DNA from: Tetradesmus obliquus
Taxonomy: Eukaryota; Chlorophyta; Chlorophyceae; Sphaeropleales; Scenedesmaceae
DNA length: 64,000 bases
NCBI GenBank assembly: GCA_030272155.1
Contig: CP126192.1
Location: 5,428,501-5,492,500, forward strand
Direction: 5' to 3'
In this document: one piece after another, positions 1-10,154 of the stretch
Layout: each line of letters starts with the position of its first letter
How positions within the stretch are numbered: position 1 is the stretch's first letter
Translations under genes and position numbers: made by a program
The notes under the pieces: model-generated
Database searches by the model: none
Seen by the model: the letters and a program-made list of their open reading frames with translations, nothing else
Told to the model about the DNA's origin: nothing

Positions 1-231
1 GGAAAGATGCAGCAGCAGGCATGGCGTGCGGCAAGCTTGATGAGTTGAACTTGGGTCAAAAGTGTCAGCACTGCTGCGACCAGCAGCATACACCCACACA
101 GCTGACCATGGAACGTGTCTGTGATGGCAGCAGTGTCAGCAGAAGCACGCAGCATGTCGCCACCTGTTGGTCCTGCAGCAGCAATATCGTATTCTAGCAG
201 ACTGTGTGCATTGCTGGGTTGAGCTGCGCAC

Positions 232-992
232 CTGCCAGCGCGCCTGCCACAAAGCGAGCCGAGTTGCTGCCGTCTGTCCACACACTGCTGAGCATGTTGC
301 TGTACACGTCAAACGAGAAGAAGTTGAGCGCCTGCAGCAGCAGTGGCAGCGGCAGCGGCAGCAGTTCCTTCAATAATCCTGGTCTATCTGCAACTGCGAA
401 CCTAACGGCATACGCATTTCGGGTGTGCAAGACGCTGCAACTAGCGCCCACAGCGTCAGACAGCAACCGCCAACTGCACACCACAACTGACACAACCGCC
501 AGGCAACCAACCTACCCCTGTGCACAGCTGCCTGACTGCACACTGCACGACTGCGCATCCACCCCCTCACACTACTGTTGGCATTTGCCATATGTAAAGC
601 ACACTACTGCATATGTAAAGCACACTACTGCAACCTCCAGCAGCCTTTGGCACCCTCCGACACACCCTACCTCACCCACATCACACACACAAATAACACC
701 CACCCACCCACCCACCTTGAAGGGTGCAGTGCGCAGCAGGTTGAGCCCGTTGCCTTTCCAGAACCCTGCAATGCCTTCCCGCTCATACACATACTGTGCT
801 GTCTGCATCGCTGAGCGGGTGCTGGTCTTAAGCAGCAGGTCCATCTTGACTCGCTCCAGTGGCGCCATGGCTGTGCGTGACACCACTGCTGCCATAGCAC
901 CTGCTACCAGCAGCTTAGCCTGGCTGAGACTTGCCAAGAAGCCAGATAGGCCATCCTGGCATGCTCGTAGTGGCGAGCCTTGCTGCATGTCG

Positions 993-1036
<44 letters not shown>

Positions 1037-1435
1037 AATGTCCTGCAAGCTGGCCTGCTGCTGGAGCGGTCGTTGCTGCTTGGGTGCGGTGCCTGCTGCG
1101 GCCTGCTGCTGCTGGTGCTCTGCTGCACGCTGCGCCTGCTGCTGGAGCTGAGCTAGGGACTGGCACTGGCCAGTGCTGCTGCTGACTGAGGGAGTTATCT
1201 GCTGCTGCTGGTGATGCTGCCTTGGCTGGGGCCTGCTGAACAGCTCCTGCTGCTGGGGGAGCTGCACTGCTGTCACGCTGGCGAACTTCACGCGTCTGTG
1301 CCGCTGTCCTGGCCATTTATTGGAGCACGGGTTGAGCGAGAACGAAAGATCCTGAGCAGGGCCGGCGGGTGCAAAGCTGGCGCGGGCACCAGGGGGGAGA
1401 TTCCCTGCTACCAGAAACTGCTGGCGCTTCGCCAT
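232..1435 (-). CDS. Mitochondrial carrier family protein, BTL-type adenine nucleotide transporter-like (partial)
   Basis: Inner-membrane carrier of the SLC25 family, most like plant BTL adenine nucleotide transporters. Exon 1 is 1435-716 and exon 2 is 331-232; both junctions are GT-AG and join in phase 0. Exon 1 opens with about 150 residues rich in Q and A, including a polyglutamine run, perhaps targeting sequence plus linker. The first carrier repeat follows: a transmembrane helix with VSRTAMAPLERVKMD (the PxxRxK-type signature), then GFWKGNGLNLLRTAPFK. Exon 2 continues ALNFFSFDVYSNML and ends FVAGALAG, the start of repeat two, in phase 1. The remaining repeats lie beyond the left edge. The plant BTL proteins share the VSRT..APLER and FWKGN..N.LRTAPFKA.NF blocks. 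The start codon at 1435 is the first in the open frame; an upstream exon is not excluded. Transport substrate is inferred from family only. Confidence 0.85.
993..1035. repeat. CTG/CAG array encoding polyglutamine
   Basis: About 14 triplets. On the minus strand it is a CAG run that encodes the polyglutamine tract of the carrier's N-terminal extension, so it is exonic. Confidence 0.9.
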
Positions 1436-3654
1436 GCCTGCTTCCCCAAACGATCAACGACGAAGTACACGGCTTCAGGCTATCATACTGTTGAAAGCAT
1501 CGACTCTCTTGCAGGAACTGGGCAACAACGCCAGCAGCTGCAACATCCTCAGCTTTCTGTATCTTTAAATTACTTCTGACCTGTGAAAAGAAGCTTTCCA
1601 CGCCAGTGTACGCCTGTTGTTGGAGTTGGAGGCCTCTGGCAACACAACGTGAGCGCAAGCGTGCCTTGACGAGCGGACGTGTGATCAGTAGGTGAACTAA
1701 ACAAGATGTCGCATACCGCAAACTCAACAGCGCAAGTGTGACGCAGCTGCACCCACCGATCACTAGTATCCCTCTCAGTTGTCATTGTTCTGCATACAGG
1801 AGCCGTCCAGCCAGCTTCCTCGCACACACCGAAGCCCCAATATTATCAGACGTCAAGAAAAAGTCCAAGACGGCTTTCAAGAAACGTTTATACATGCCTG
1901 CGTTACAGCAGCAGCTGGGTGTGCTGCAAAACTCAACAACAGACGAGCAGCTGCTGCATGTGCAGCTTTGCTGCCTGCTGCTCACAGCCAGTGGCAGACA
2001 TGAGCATGCAGTTGACAAAATCAATGGTTCATGAAATCCATGCAAATAAATTTATGCGTGCCACAATGAGCTGTGCAATGCACAGCTGCACAACAAACCC
2101 AGGGCAATCCAGTCAGCAACCTGACCACTTGAAACTTGCTCATAGGGAGCCAGAAAGCAAGGCAGCCTGGAACACAGAAGGCATACAATGGCCAGGATAC
2201 AACCCAAGCCAAATGTTGACTGCAGCCCCTTACAGGTCCGCGGTAAAAACGGACGCACGCTGCTGCCAAGCGACTTTGACAGAGCGCACAACGTGCCACG
2301 TGCAACACAATGCACAACACCTGTGGAAACTGCGTGGTGCTGGCCTGGCCTGGCCACTGCTAGCGATCGGCTGCTCCTGCAGGCCAGCCTCTGTTATCAC
2401 AACAAGAGCTGCCGTCACACATTGCAGCCCACCTATCGCCAACACCAAAACACGCAGAGTTTGTTTGTTTCCCAAGGCAGCATGCAAGCTGCTGCACCTG
2501 TTTGTTTCACAGGGCTTGCGCTTGCAGAGTGCACACTATGGCGCTGCACTCAGCACATGCAGTGGCAACCTGACATGCGTGCGCAGAAAAGCCAGAGCAG
2601 AATGCAGAATGCTGCAGGCCTTTGGCGCTGCAGTCACATGGAAGAAAAAGCGTACATGAACGCTGCTCCTTACACAATCACAATCCTGCAGGAAACTGTC
2701 ATACACAACGACTAATATACACTGCGAGGGGCGTCTCAAGTGACAGATGCTGGAAGTCACCAGGCAGGGCACCATGTGCCGCTCTGCCTGCAGCAACACG
2801 CGCCATGTTGCACTGCCAACAACCATGGCGTGACCCTCAACTCGTAGCAACGGCAGCATGACCTGACCTGCCATGCCTGAATAAACCCTTTGCATGTGCC
2901 ACACAACTCACTTGTGTGCTGCTACAGCCAGCACCAGGGAAAGCGCACAAGCAGCTCGCAGCACAAGCCCCTAACAACGGCAGCTACTGCCAGTTGCCAC
3001 AGGGGCCTATCACGCGTGACAGCAAACAGGATCACATTACCAGAGCCTGCGCCAAACTCGCCCCTCTGTTGTTTGAACTAATGCATGCCCACCCGAGCCT
3101 ACGCTACCCTACCCTACCATACCCCTTGACATACCCCATGAGTCTGAAGAAGAAGGAAAAGAGACAACAACATACCAGCTGCTGAGCAGACATGCTGCAG
3201 CTGCAGCACGCTGAACCAGCAACAAAAAGCTTGTTCAGACGATGTCAAAGGGACTTGCTGCTGCGCGCACATGCACGGCAACATTGCAGCAGCAGCATAA
3301 GCAGCAGAAGCAGCAGCAGCATTCCCTTGGGCTGTCATCATTGCGGCACTGCCTCTACTGCTGCCATGGCGAGCACTGCTGCCTCCACTTCCTGCCAGTT
3401 GCGCACCACCTGTATTCTGGGGTGCGAGAACCTGCAGCAACAACAGCAGCAGCAGCAACGTGAGCAGGCGGCTAGTAACGCCTGCTCGACTTCGATCTAA
3501 CACATTTGAAGACATTCAACACTTGCAACAAGCACTGCATACAGTCAACACCTCTGGTCAACGCATTTGCTACAATGCACGTGCCCGTCCAGCAGGATCA
3601 ACCTTGCCGTGTAAACAGCAGGTCCGACCACAGCAACCATCACATGTGGCAGCA
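1436..3654. other. Intergenic stretch, no gene recognised
   Basis: It lies between the 5' end of the carrier gene and the 3' end of the nucleotidase gene. Open frames here are short, overlapping and low-complexity (CAG-type triplets at 3280-3470). Part may be 3' untranslated sequence, or an extra 3' exon, of the nucleotidase gene. Confidence 0.5.
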
Positions 3655-5492
3655 TTACATGCATTGGCTGCATGCACGATCTCCAGCAACGCGCCCAGCC
3701 ACGCACCCCTCGGGCAGCTTGCTCCAGGGGTAGCTGTCTTCCCAGTCATACAGCAGCACGTTGATGCCCGCGTCAGCGCAGTCCATGGCGTAGCCCACGT
3801 TGTCGTCAATCAGCACGTGCGCGTCGATTGTCCTGGTGAGCGGCAGCAGCAGCAGCGGATAGGAGAAGATGTCAGGAGCCCGCTGCGTGTGTAGTCTCTG
3901 CTGGCCAGTGCTGGCCAGTGCAAGATGGGCTGCTGAAAGGCTTGCTTGTTGCAGGACCACCAGCTGTCATACTCATCTCACACCTCACACACAATAATCT
4001 CACACCTCACACACAGAAAGGCGGTTTACGCATAAAAGGACGCACCAAACACCCAGCCAGTGCCAGCCCCAGCCCTAAAAGCTCCCACACAACTATCGCA
4101 ACACGACTAACCCTGCACTCACTTGCATATGTCGGACTTCTTGCGTGAGGCGCCCTGCAGCGCAAAGTGGTTGCCAAAGTACACCTCTGCGAACAGGCCC
4201 GCGTAGTGCCTGTCCAGCCACTCCAGCGTGAGGTCCTGGATCACATGCTGCCTGCTGGTGACCACCACCAGGTCACAGCTGCCCTGCAGCCGCGCCAGCG
4301 TTTCAAATGCGCCTGCAAGTTCATACATATGTTGCAAACAGGTGTGTGATGAACAGGTGCGGAGAGAGGTGCAGCGGGGCAAAACACGGGGCTGACTGCT
4401 GCTGTAGTTGTAGAGCAGATGACATGCCAGCCGCTGATGCTGGATGGGTATGGGACTGCAGCAGGGCAAGGCGTGGCGCAGTCGGCTGTGCTGCAAGGCA
4501 TTCAGTTGCGGCCGCGCTGTGTTATAGCCAGCTGCTCCTCGATTGTTCAAGCATTTCACGGCTTGCTGTTGCTGCCAAGTGCTGCATGCACAAGTAGCTA
4601 CCATTGCTCCGGCAGGGCTACAGCAGCCGCTGGCGCTGGTGGCGATGCTGATGCTGGTTGCTTTGCGGTGTTCACTGGCTCCTAGTTTGCCACACACACC
4701 TGGGATGATGGGGATGCCATCATTGAAGTGGTCCGACTCAAAGAACTCGTGCACGATGTGGTTTGACTGGTCCTGGCTGCAGTGCCAGATCTGCGGCAGC
4801 ACAAGCAGCAGGCAGCAGCTGTTGCTGCAACGCTGGAGGGCTGACAATAGGCCGGACCTGGCACCTGCGGCAGCTGCACAGCTGATGCTGCCCTGACGTG
4901 CTGATGCAGTGTCAAGTAGGATGCTGACTCGTATACTGCTTAGCCAAGCCATGCAGCAGAGCCCCTCACACCTTGGCAAACTCATACACCCAGTAGTCTG
5001 ACACGTCGTAGTCCATGCCATACTCCTCCTTGCAGAACTTGTTCAGCGCGTAAACGAATCGACCCAGGACTGCAAGCATCAAGATGCGGGTCAGCAGCGT
5101 GTTCGGGCACACAGCAGGAGGTTTGGAGCTGGCCCTCCATGGATGTTAACTAAGGTGGGCCCTCCGCAAAAGCTGTGTGCCGCACCTTCGTCCACATCCA
5201 CTGCAACCCGAAGCCTCTTTGGAGATGAAAACGAGGCCTGGCTGAAAGCCCCACCGCCTAGAAGCTGCTCGGCAGCGCTCACAGGAGACCTCTCAGTGCA
5301 AGAGAGTGCCAGGGCTGAGCGCCTCTCAAGCTCTCGCCGACCACCCACATCTGGTTGATTTGGGATCAAGATGCACTTCGCCTGCACTGCTGCTCGCCGG
5401 GGCTTCACTGGCACTAATGGGGCAGCTGCTGCGTGCCTACTCGGCATGCAGGTGCGGCTGCCGCTGCTACGCATGTTTGTGAGACCTGCCAT
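3655..5492 (-). CDS. HAD-superfamily NT5C-like 5'(3')-deoxyribonucleotidase, plastid-type
   Basis: Predicted 287-aa phosphatase of the HAD family, related to NT5C nucleotidases and to an uncharacterised plant group. Exons: 5492-5186, 5069-4972, 4790-4700, 4312-4123, 3832-3655, all GT-AG and phase-consistent. The first 90 residues are rich in R, S and A and look like a plastid transit peptide. Motif I is VAVDVDEVLGRF (D99 and D101 as nucleophile and acid/base), created across the exon 1/2 junction. Motif II is VVVTSRQ (T184/S185). Motif III is a lysine in RKKSDICK, and motif IV is LIDDN (D238, D239). The stretch from LTLEWLDRHY to YFGNHFAL is typical of the plant family. The end is less certain: plant relatives continue past SYPWSKLPEG, and a GTGCGT donor there could lead to another exon. 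A TGTAA motif overlaps the proposed stop. It is divergent to the HPF gene, start-to-start about 400 bp. The in vivo substrate is unknown. Confidence 0.85.
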
Positions 5493-5892
5493 GACTATGG
5501 TTCACTATTCAACTGTCTGAAGCTCGACGTGGCACACTGCTCTGGCTGCTGTACTTCCAGGCGGCCACTCCGAGCTTGTGAAGCGATTTTTTTACATGAC
5601 AAGTGAGATCAAACAGTGACAAATTAAGAACAAAGCTGCTCGACGCTGCTCATGTCCGCACGGCGACGCTGTTACGGAGAAGGCCATGGGGCTGGGTTCA
5701 AGTCCATTCGAATACAGCTTCACAAGCTGGAGCCAAACTCAACATCAGCCGCTGAAAATCGTTCCCTTACCTTAATCTAAACTGGTCTACGTGCTCATAC
5801 AGCGTCTGCAGCCCCTACCAACACACGCACAGTATGTTGACACAGCAGAAGGTGGTGGTTGGCAGGGTGAGTTGCCTCCACTGTGATCGTGA
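5493..5892. promoter_or_regulatory. Intergenic gap between divergent NT5C-like and HPF genes
   Basis: About 400 bp between two divergently read start regions, with few CAG repeats, so probably a shared promoter region. No TATA-like box or named element could be assigned. The exact 5' end of the HPF gene is unclear, so the gap could be smaller. Confidence 0.4.
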
Positions 5893-7513
5893 TTGGTGCT
5901 CGGTATGCTTCAGACGTGCAGTTCCTCCTTAAATTTGTTCTGTGGAGCGTTTGACGGCCTCGGAACAACTTTTCGTTCAAGAGAGACTTTTCGTTCACTT
6001 CACGGCTGTCGGAACGAGCGTGCAACACAGCAGCACCGCAGCGGCAGCCTGTATGGATCAAGTGTAGCATCATACACGCAGTTGACGTTGCCGGTGTATC
6101 CGCCTATACGTGCCGTGTCCGCTGTTCTGCTGCCTTGTCCCCTGCTTGCATTGCAGCCTGCACGCACAGGTTGCCTTCAGATCAGGGCTCTAGCCCAGCC
6201 CCTTGTGAAGTACAACATCCATGGTCGACACGTGGAGGTGAGCAGCTGCCATTAACACTGAAAATTTGCTGAGTCGTGCAGCAGCAGCGTTGCTTGTGCT
6301 GCTGCTGCATCCCTCCTGTTCGCTGCACAGCAACCGCCTGTCACGTGTGCATCACTAGTGTACTAAAGTACGCTGCAGCGCTAGTCAGCCCCCACATGTG
6401 CCACTCTCAACAACCTACATCAACAACTCAATACGCGCTGTGACCTTCAGCTGCCATGCAAATGTGCTGCGCGCCAGGTCACTGAAGGCCTGGAGCGCCA
6501 CGTGAAGCAGAAGCTGGGCGCTGCCCTGGCCAAGTTCAGCGGCGCCAGCTTCATTGAGGGCGAGGGAGGCATCAGAGATGTGGACGTGAAGCTCATGTGA
6601 GCACCGGCATACTTGATGCGTACTTGAGCATCTTTTATATTATTCACATCCTTGCCAAGTCAGTGAGCACTGGGCAAGCAGCCAACTAGAGGGCACCAGC
6701 TGGCTGGCTGGTTGGCTGGTTCGCATAGTGATGCATCGAACGTGAGCAGTTTATCTCTTTTTGTGCTGCTCACCTGCCCGCCTTCCCGCCTGTCGCCTGC
6801 ATTGCTCCTTGCTACGCAATGGTCCGCATGTGCAGGAACTCTCAGGTGGCGCTGGTGGTGCGGCCGCAGGTGCAGAACAAGGCCATGCACGACACCTACC
6901 TGCGCCAGGGAGAGATGAAGGTGCTGGAGTTTGGCAGCGATGGTGAGCAGCACCGCAGCAGCAGCAGCAGCAGCGCAGCAGCAACATGCTCAGCATCAGC
7001 CAACCACCACCGCAACAAGGTTTGTGCCTTGAAAGTGCAGTCTGGTGCAGCAGCCAAGTGCGGTGCCGTGCTGTCAGTGGCTAGCCAGCCTGCAGCTCTG
7101 CTGCCAGCCTCTGCTGGCGCTACAGTCAGGTGTTCGGACGGGTGCACTTGCGTCCACACACTCAACCAGCAGCAGCAGGGCGCGCAACTTTGCAAGTACG
7201 TGGCACACTGTGTCTGCTGCGTTCGGCTTAACGGCTGCTGTGTTGTTGGTCATATGTTTCGCCTGCCTGTCTTGCTGCGTGTTGCCTCGCTGGCTGCCAG
7301 CACCGCCCCATGTGCAGTATACGACTGGACCAGGCTGTGGCTTCAGCCATCTGTCACCTCGCCTTTTTGAATTTGTATCTGCTGGCTGCATTTTTGAATT
7401 TGCCGGCTGCGTTTGCAGTGTACGACTCTTTGGACAAGGCGGTGGCCAGCCTTGAGAGGAAGCTGCACAAGTACGGCAGGCCGCGGCCATTGAAGAAGGA
7501 CTACCGCAAGTAA
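5893..7513 (+). CDS. Ribosome hibernation-promoting factor (HPF/S30EA) domain protein
   Basis: Probable organellar ribosome-hibernation factor of about 221 aa. Exons: about 5893-6237, 6478-6596, 6836-6942, 7419-7513; phases 0, 2 and 1 close across the three introns. The S30EA fold is recognisable at both ends: VKYNIHGRHVEVTEGLERHV with KQKLGAAL (strand 1 and helix 1), IRDVDVKLM (strand 2), and VYDSLDKAVASLERKLHKYG (helix 2). The middle, MNSQVALVVRPQVQNK to MKVLEFGSD, is not the usual strand 3 and strand 4 sequence, although the exon closes in frame. The protein stops soon after helix 2 (LKKDYRK), so there is no long-form C-terminal dimerisation domain. The roughly 100 N-terminal residues could be a transit peptide, but the first exon start is uncertain. 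Plant and algal plastid PSRP1 are the nearest known relatives. Confidence 0.75.
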
Positions 7514-7964
7514 CCTACTTGAAGGCCAGTGAGGCCTGTGAGACCGGGGAGCAGGACGACAACTGTGAAAGAGCGCAGTGAGAGGGACTACAAAGTGTGA
7601 CCAATGAGAAGAGAATAATGCAAGTGGGATGATTGAGAAGGGAGTAGCGCAAGTGGGGCGCAGCGCATGCAGAAGGACTGTGGCCACTGAGGCGAGTGAG
7701 GCGCAGCAGGCGCATTGTGTGTACGCATCGGGCTAGTGTTGGCGTGAGTGGGGTTACGAACGGCGTGGGCAGTTTGCGGCATGCAGGCAGCAGAGGTTGG
7801 GCTTTGGAGGTGTGCGGGATTGTACCGTTGCTGGCATCAAGATTTTTGAGAGGGCACTGCCCTCATGCGGAGTAGGCGTGGGGACATGTTGGCATGTGCT
7901 GGTTGCATGCCGGCCGCCTGGCAGGCTGCGGGCTGGAGGGGAAGTGCCGTGCTTGTATATGAGT

Positions 7965-7969
7965 TGTAA
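7965..7969 (+). terminator. TGTAA poly(A) signal, HPF gene
   Basis: TGTAA, the usual green-algal polyadenylation signal, about 450 bp after the HPF stop and in the correct orientation. Confidence 0.5.
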
Positions 7970-8985
7970 TGTCAGCAGAAATTTGTATGAGCCTATAAAG
8001 TCTTGAGATGTGCACATGGCCGCAGGAGTGCAGAAGCTGCAGGCCAGCTTGCTGCATTTGGTTACGGGTGTCACGTTGTGCTGCGCATTTGCACTGTACA
8101 TTGGCAGTGCATGTTGTACTAGTAGTGCGGTCATGTGTTTTTCATGGTGACACAGTTTGTCACACCAAGGACGTGTAGCATATCTGGCCCGGTTCTCTCG
8201 GGTTGTGGTGAAGCTCACTGTGTAGAGTTGGTATGATGGGCGGTGCCTCAATGCACCGGGTACATAGTATTACTTTGTTACCAGGGCAGACGGATTCCTA
8301 CTGGCTGGCCACAGCACACTTGAGCAAATCCAATTTTGCCGCGAGCAGCAGACGTCGCCTCAACGGAAGAACACGCCACACCACCATGTACAGGAGGTGC
8401 CCAGCACCCGAACCAACAAAGCAGGAGAGATGAACCCCACACCCCATGGTGTGCTATAACTTGTCACTGACTGATGAGGCTCATTTGCATGCCACACACA
8501 CGAAACTGACATTCAGTGCCAGCCGCCCTGTCTGGGATCTCATTGTGCCAGAGATGAATCACTTATTCAGTGACTCTGCGTCAGCTTCAGAACCCTTATC
8601 AAATCAGACAGCTGCTCAAACAAATCAGGCCATGACCATAGCTGCATAGCGAGGGGGAGAACCCCTCACTGGCTCAAACAGTACACGCAATGTGACCAAA
8701 CGGCACTTGCTGTTGGCGGGCCCGGTCACTTCTGCGCGAGCCATGCAGCCCTTGCAAAAGTAATTCCAGTCCTTGAAACACTTCAGCTCATTCATTCATC
8801 CAGTTAAACCACTTCATGCAGCAAACGCGGCGAGTGACAGAGCACAACACCAGCAGCCATCATTGCTGCCTCACAGCCAACAAATATGCTGCCACACTTC
8901 GCACTCCGCCACTGATCGATGTGGCAGCACAGGACGCTGCTGCTGCAGTCAGCCTGCGCCAGGCCGCATGAGCGCAACGTGCCTC
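7970..8985. other. Convergent intergenic region, nothing recognised
   Basis: It separates the 3' ends of the HPF gene (+) and PIGY (-). No open frame shows family similarity, and there is no long triplet array. Confidence 0.5.
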
Positions 8986-9366
8986 AAGGGCCGGCTACAG
9001 CCGCACTTGAGGTGACTTGCTGCCTTCTGCTGCTGCATAGGGAGAGCATGCTACCACTCATCATCCCAGGCGCTCGTCATGCTTGGTGCTGCCAGCGGTT
9101 GGATAGCCAGTTGCACAGGTTGCTCCTGCTGCTGTCCTCAGTGCTGCTGTCCCAGCTGCTGCCCCAAGGGCCGGCTATAGCCGCACTTGATGTGACTTTT
9201 CCTACTTGTGGTGACTTGCTGCCTGCTGCTGCTGCATAAGGCAAACTTGCTACCACTCATCATCCCAGGCGCTCGTCACGCTTGGTGCTGCCAGCGCTTA
9301 GCTGCCAGCGCTTAGAGATAGATAGTTCCACAGGTTGCTCCTGCTGCTGTCCTCGGTGCTGCTGTC

Positions 9367-9400
<34 letters not shown>
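8986..9400. repeat. Imperfect tandem duplication downstream of PIGY
   Basis: Two diverged copies, about 8986-9162 and 9163-9400. Both begin CAAGGGCCGGCTA-AGCCGCACTTGA, and both contain CTACCACTCATCATCCCAGG and CAGGTTGCTCCTGCTGCTGT. The second carries short internal insertions. It ends next to a CTG array just beyond the PIGY stop codon, so it probably lies in the PIGY 3' region. Confidence 0.85.

Positions 9401-9403
<3 letters not shown>
9368..9403. repeat. (CTG)12 array
   Basis: Twelve CTG triplets 22 bp beyond the PIGY stop codon (CAG on the PIGY sense strand), so probably 3' UTR. Confidence 0.9.
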
Positions 9404-9406
<3 letters not shown>

Positions 9407-9425
9407 GCCGCACTTGTTGATGGCC

Positions 9426-9794
9426 CTAGGAGTTGTGCTTGAAGAGCTTCAGGCTGAACCAGTTGACGGTCACCGCTATCAGCAGCATGGGCAGCGTCAA
9501 GGGGCCGACACAGCTGTAGTACTGGTCCTGCTGAATGGCGCGCATGGGCTCGTACGCAGCAAGTGGCAGCATCTTCGACACCAGCATGAGCAGCGCTGCA
9601 GCGATCAGCGTTGCCCCCAAAGCTAGCATGCTACATCCCAGAAGCTTGGTCCTGCCTGCAGCCCTTGGATTTGGGTGATTTGAAGATGGGTGGTCATCTG
9701 CATATGCCTGCAAGTTGTCTGTGGAAGAAACCTTGCGCCAGTTATGTCGCAGCACTGCTGTGGTTGACATTGTGCTAACATTGCTGCGCAGCAC
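9426..9794 (-). CDS. PIGY: PIG-Y subunit of GPI-GlcNAc transferase
   Basis: Small ER membrane subunit of the complex that makes GlcNAc-phosphatidylinositol, the first step of GPI-anchor synthesis. Single-exon frame, 122 aa. After a polar N-terminus of about 48 residues come two hydrophobic helices (about 50-71 and 95-115) joined by a short loop containing AIQQDQYYSC. The C-terminus NWFSLKLFKHNS matches the conserved end of PIG-Y (human WMGIKLFRHN; the plant protein ends similarly in KLFKH). VGPLTLPMLL also matches the plant form, which has PLTLP before the last helix. Start taken as the first ATG; ATG at 9770 (MSTTAV) is an alternative, and the region before TM1 is not conserved. It is divergent to TTC27, start codons about 360 bp apart. 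Confidence 0.85.
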   Translation of the reverse strand: MLRSNVSTMSTTAVLRHNWRKVSSTDNLQAYADDHPSSNHPNPRAAGRTKLLGCSMLALGATLIAAALLMLVSKMLPLAAYEPMRAIQQDQYYSCVGPLTLPMLLIAVTVNWFSLKLFKHNS

Positions 9795-10154
9795 AGCACC
9801 ATTTCACAGCCCCTGGTACATAGAATGTGGTGCGAGGGAACATGCTGAGGCAGCGGTGCGCCATGCTGTACGGAAGTACCAGCTACTCCCACACGTTGCA
9901 GCTGTCTTAGTAACTGGTTACAGCTGTTACAACTGTCAGCTGTTGTGACAACTGCAACGCTGAACATGAAGATGCCTTGCTCAGCCAGGTGTCCCACAGC
10001 TTGAAGGTTGACAATGACCTGCACTGCAAGGTGTCAGCAGCGTATCACGCAAAAGCTACAGAAAGCATTACAGATCAGGAGCCACACACATGAAGTTTTC
10101 AGCCCGAAGCAGTGAACAGAAGCGCTTGTGAACAGCAGCTAACTGCTGCTCAGC
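9795..10154. promoter_or_regulatory. Intergenic gap between divergent PIGY and TTC27
   Basis: 360 bp between opposed start codons, so it must hold both promoters. No consensus element could be named. The run CTGGTTACAGCTGTTACAAC at 9913-9932 contains two GTTACA motifs. Confidence 0.45.

Noticed and set aside
204-1037. Plus-strand frame ending in polycysteine
   Set aside because: It is the reverse complement of the carrier exon; the polycysteine is the CTG array read on the wrong strand.
5693-5706. GGGTTCAAGTCC, like a tRNA T-loop (B box)
   Set aside because: No T-stem pairing, no acceptor stem, and no matching A box at the right distance.
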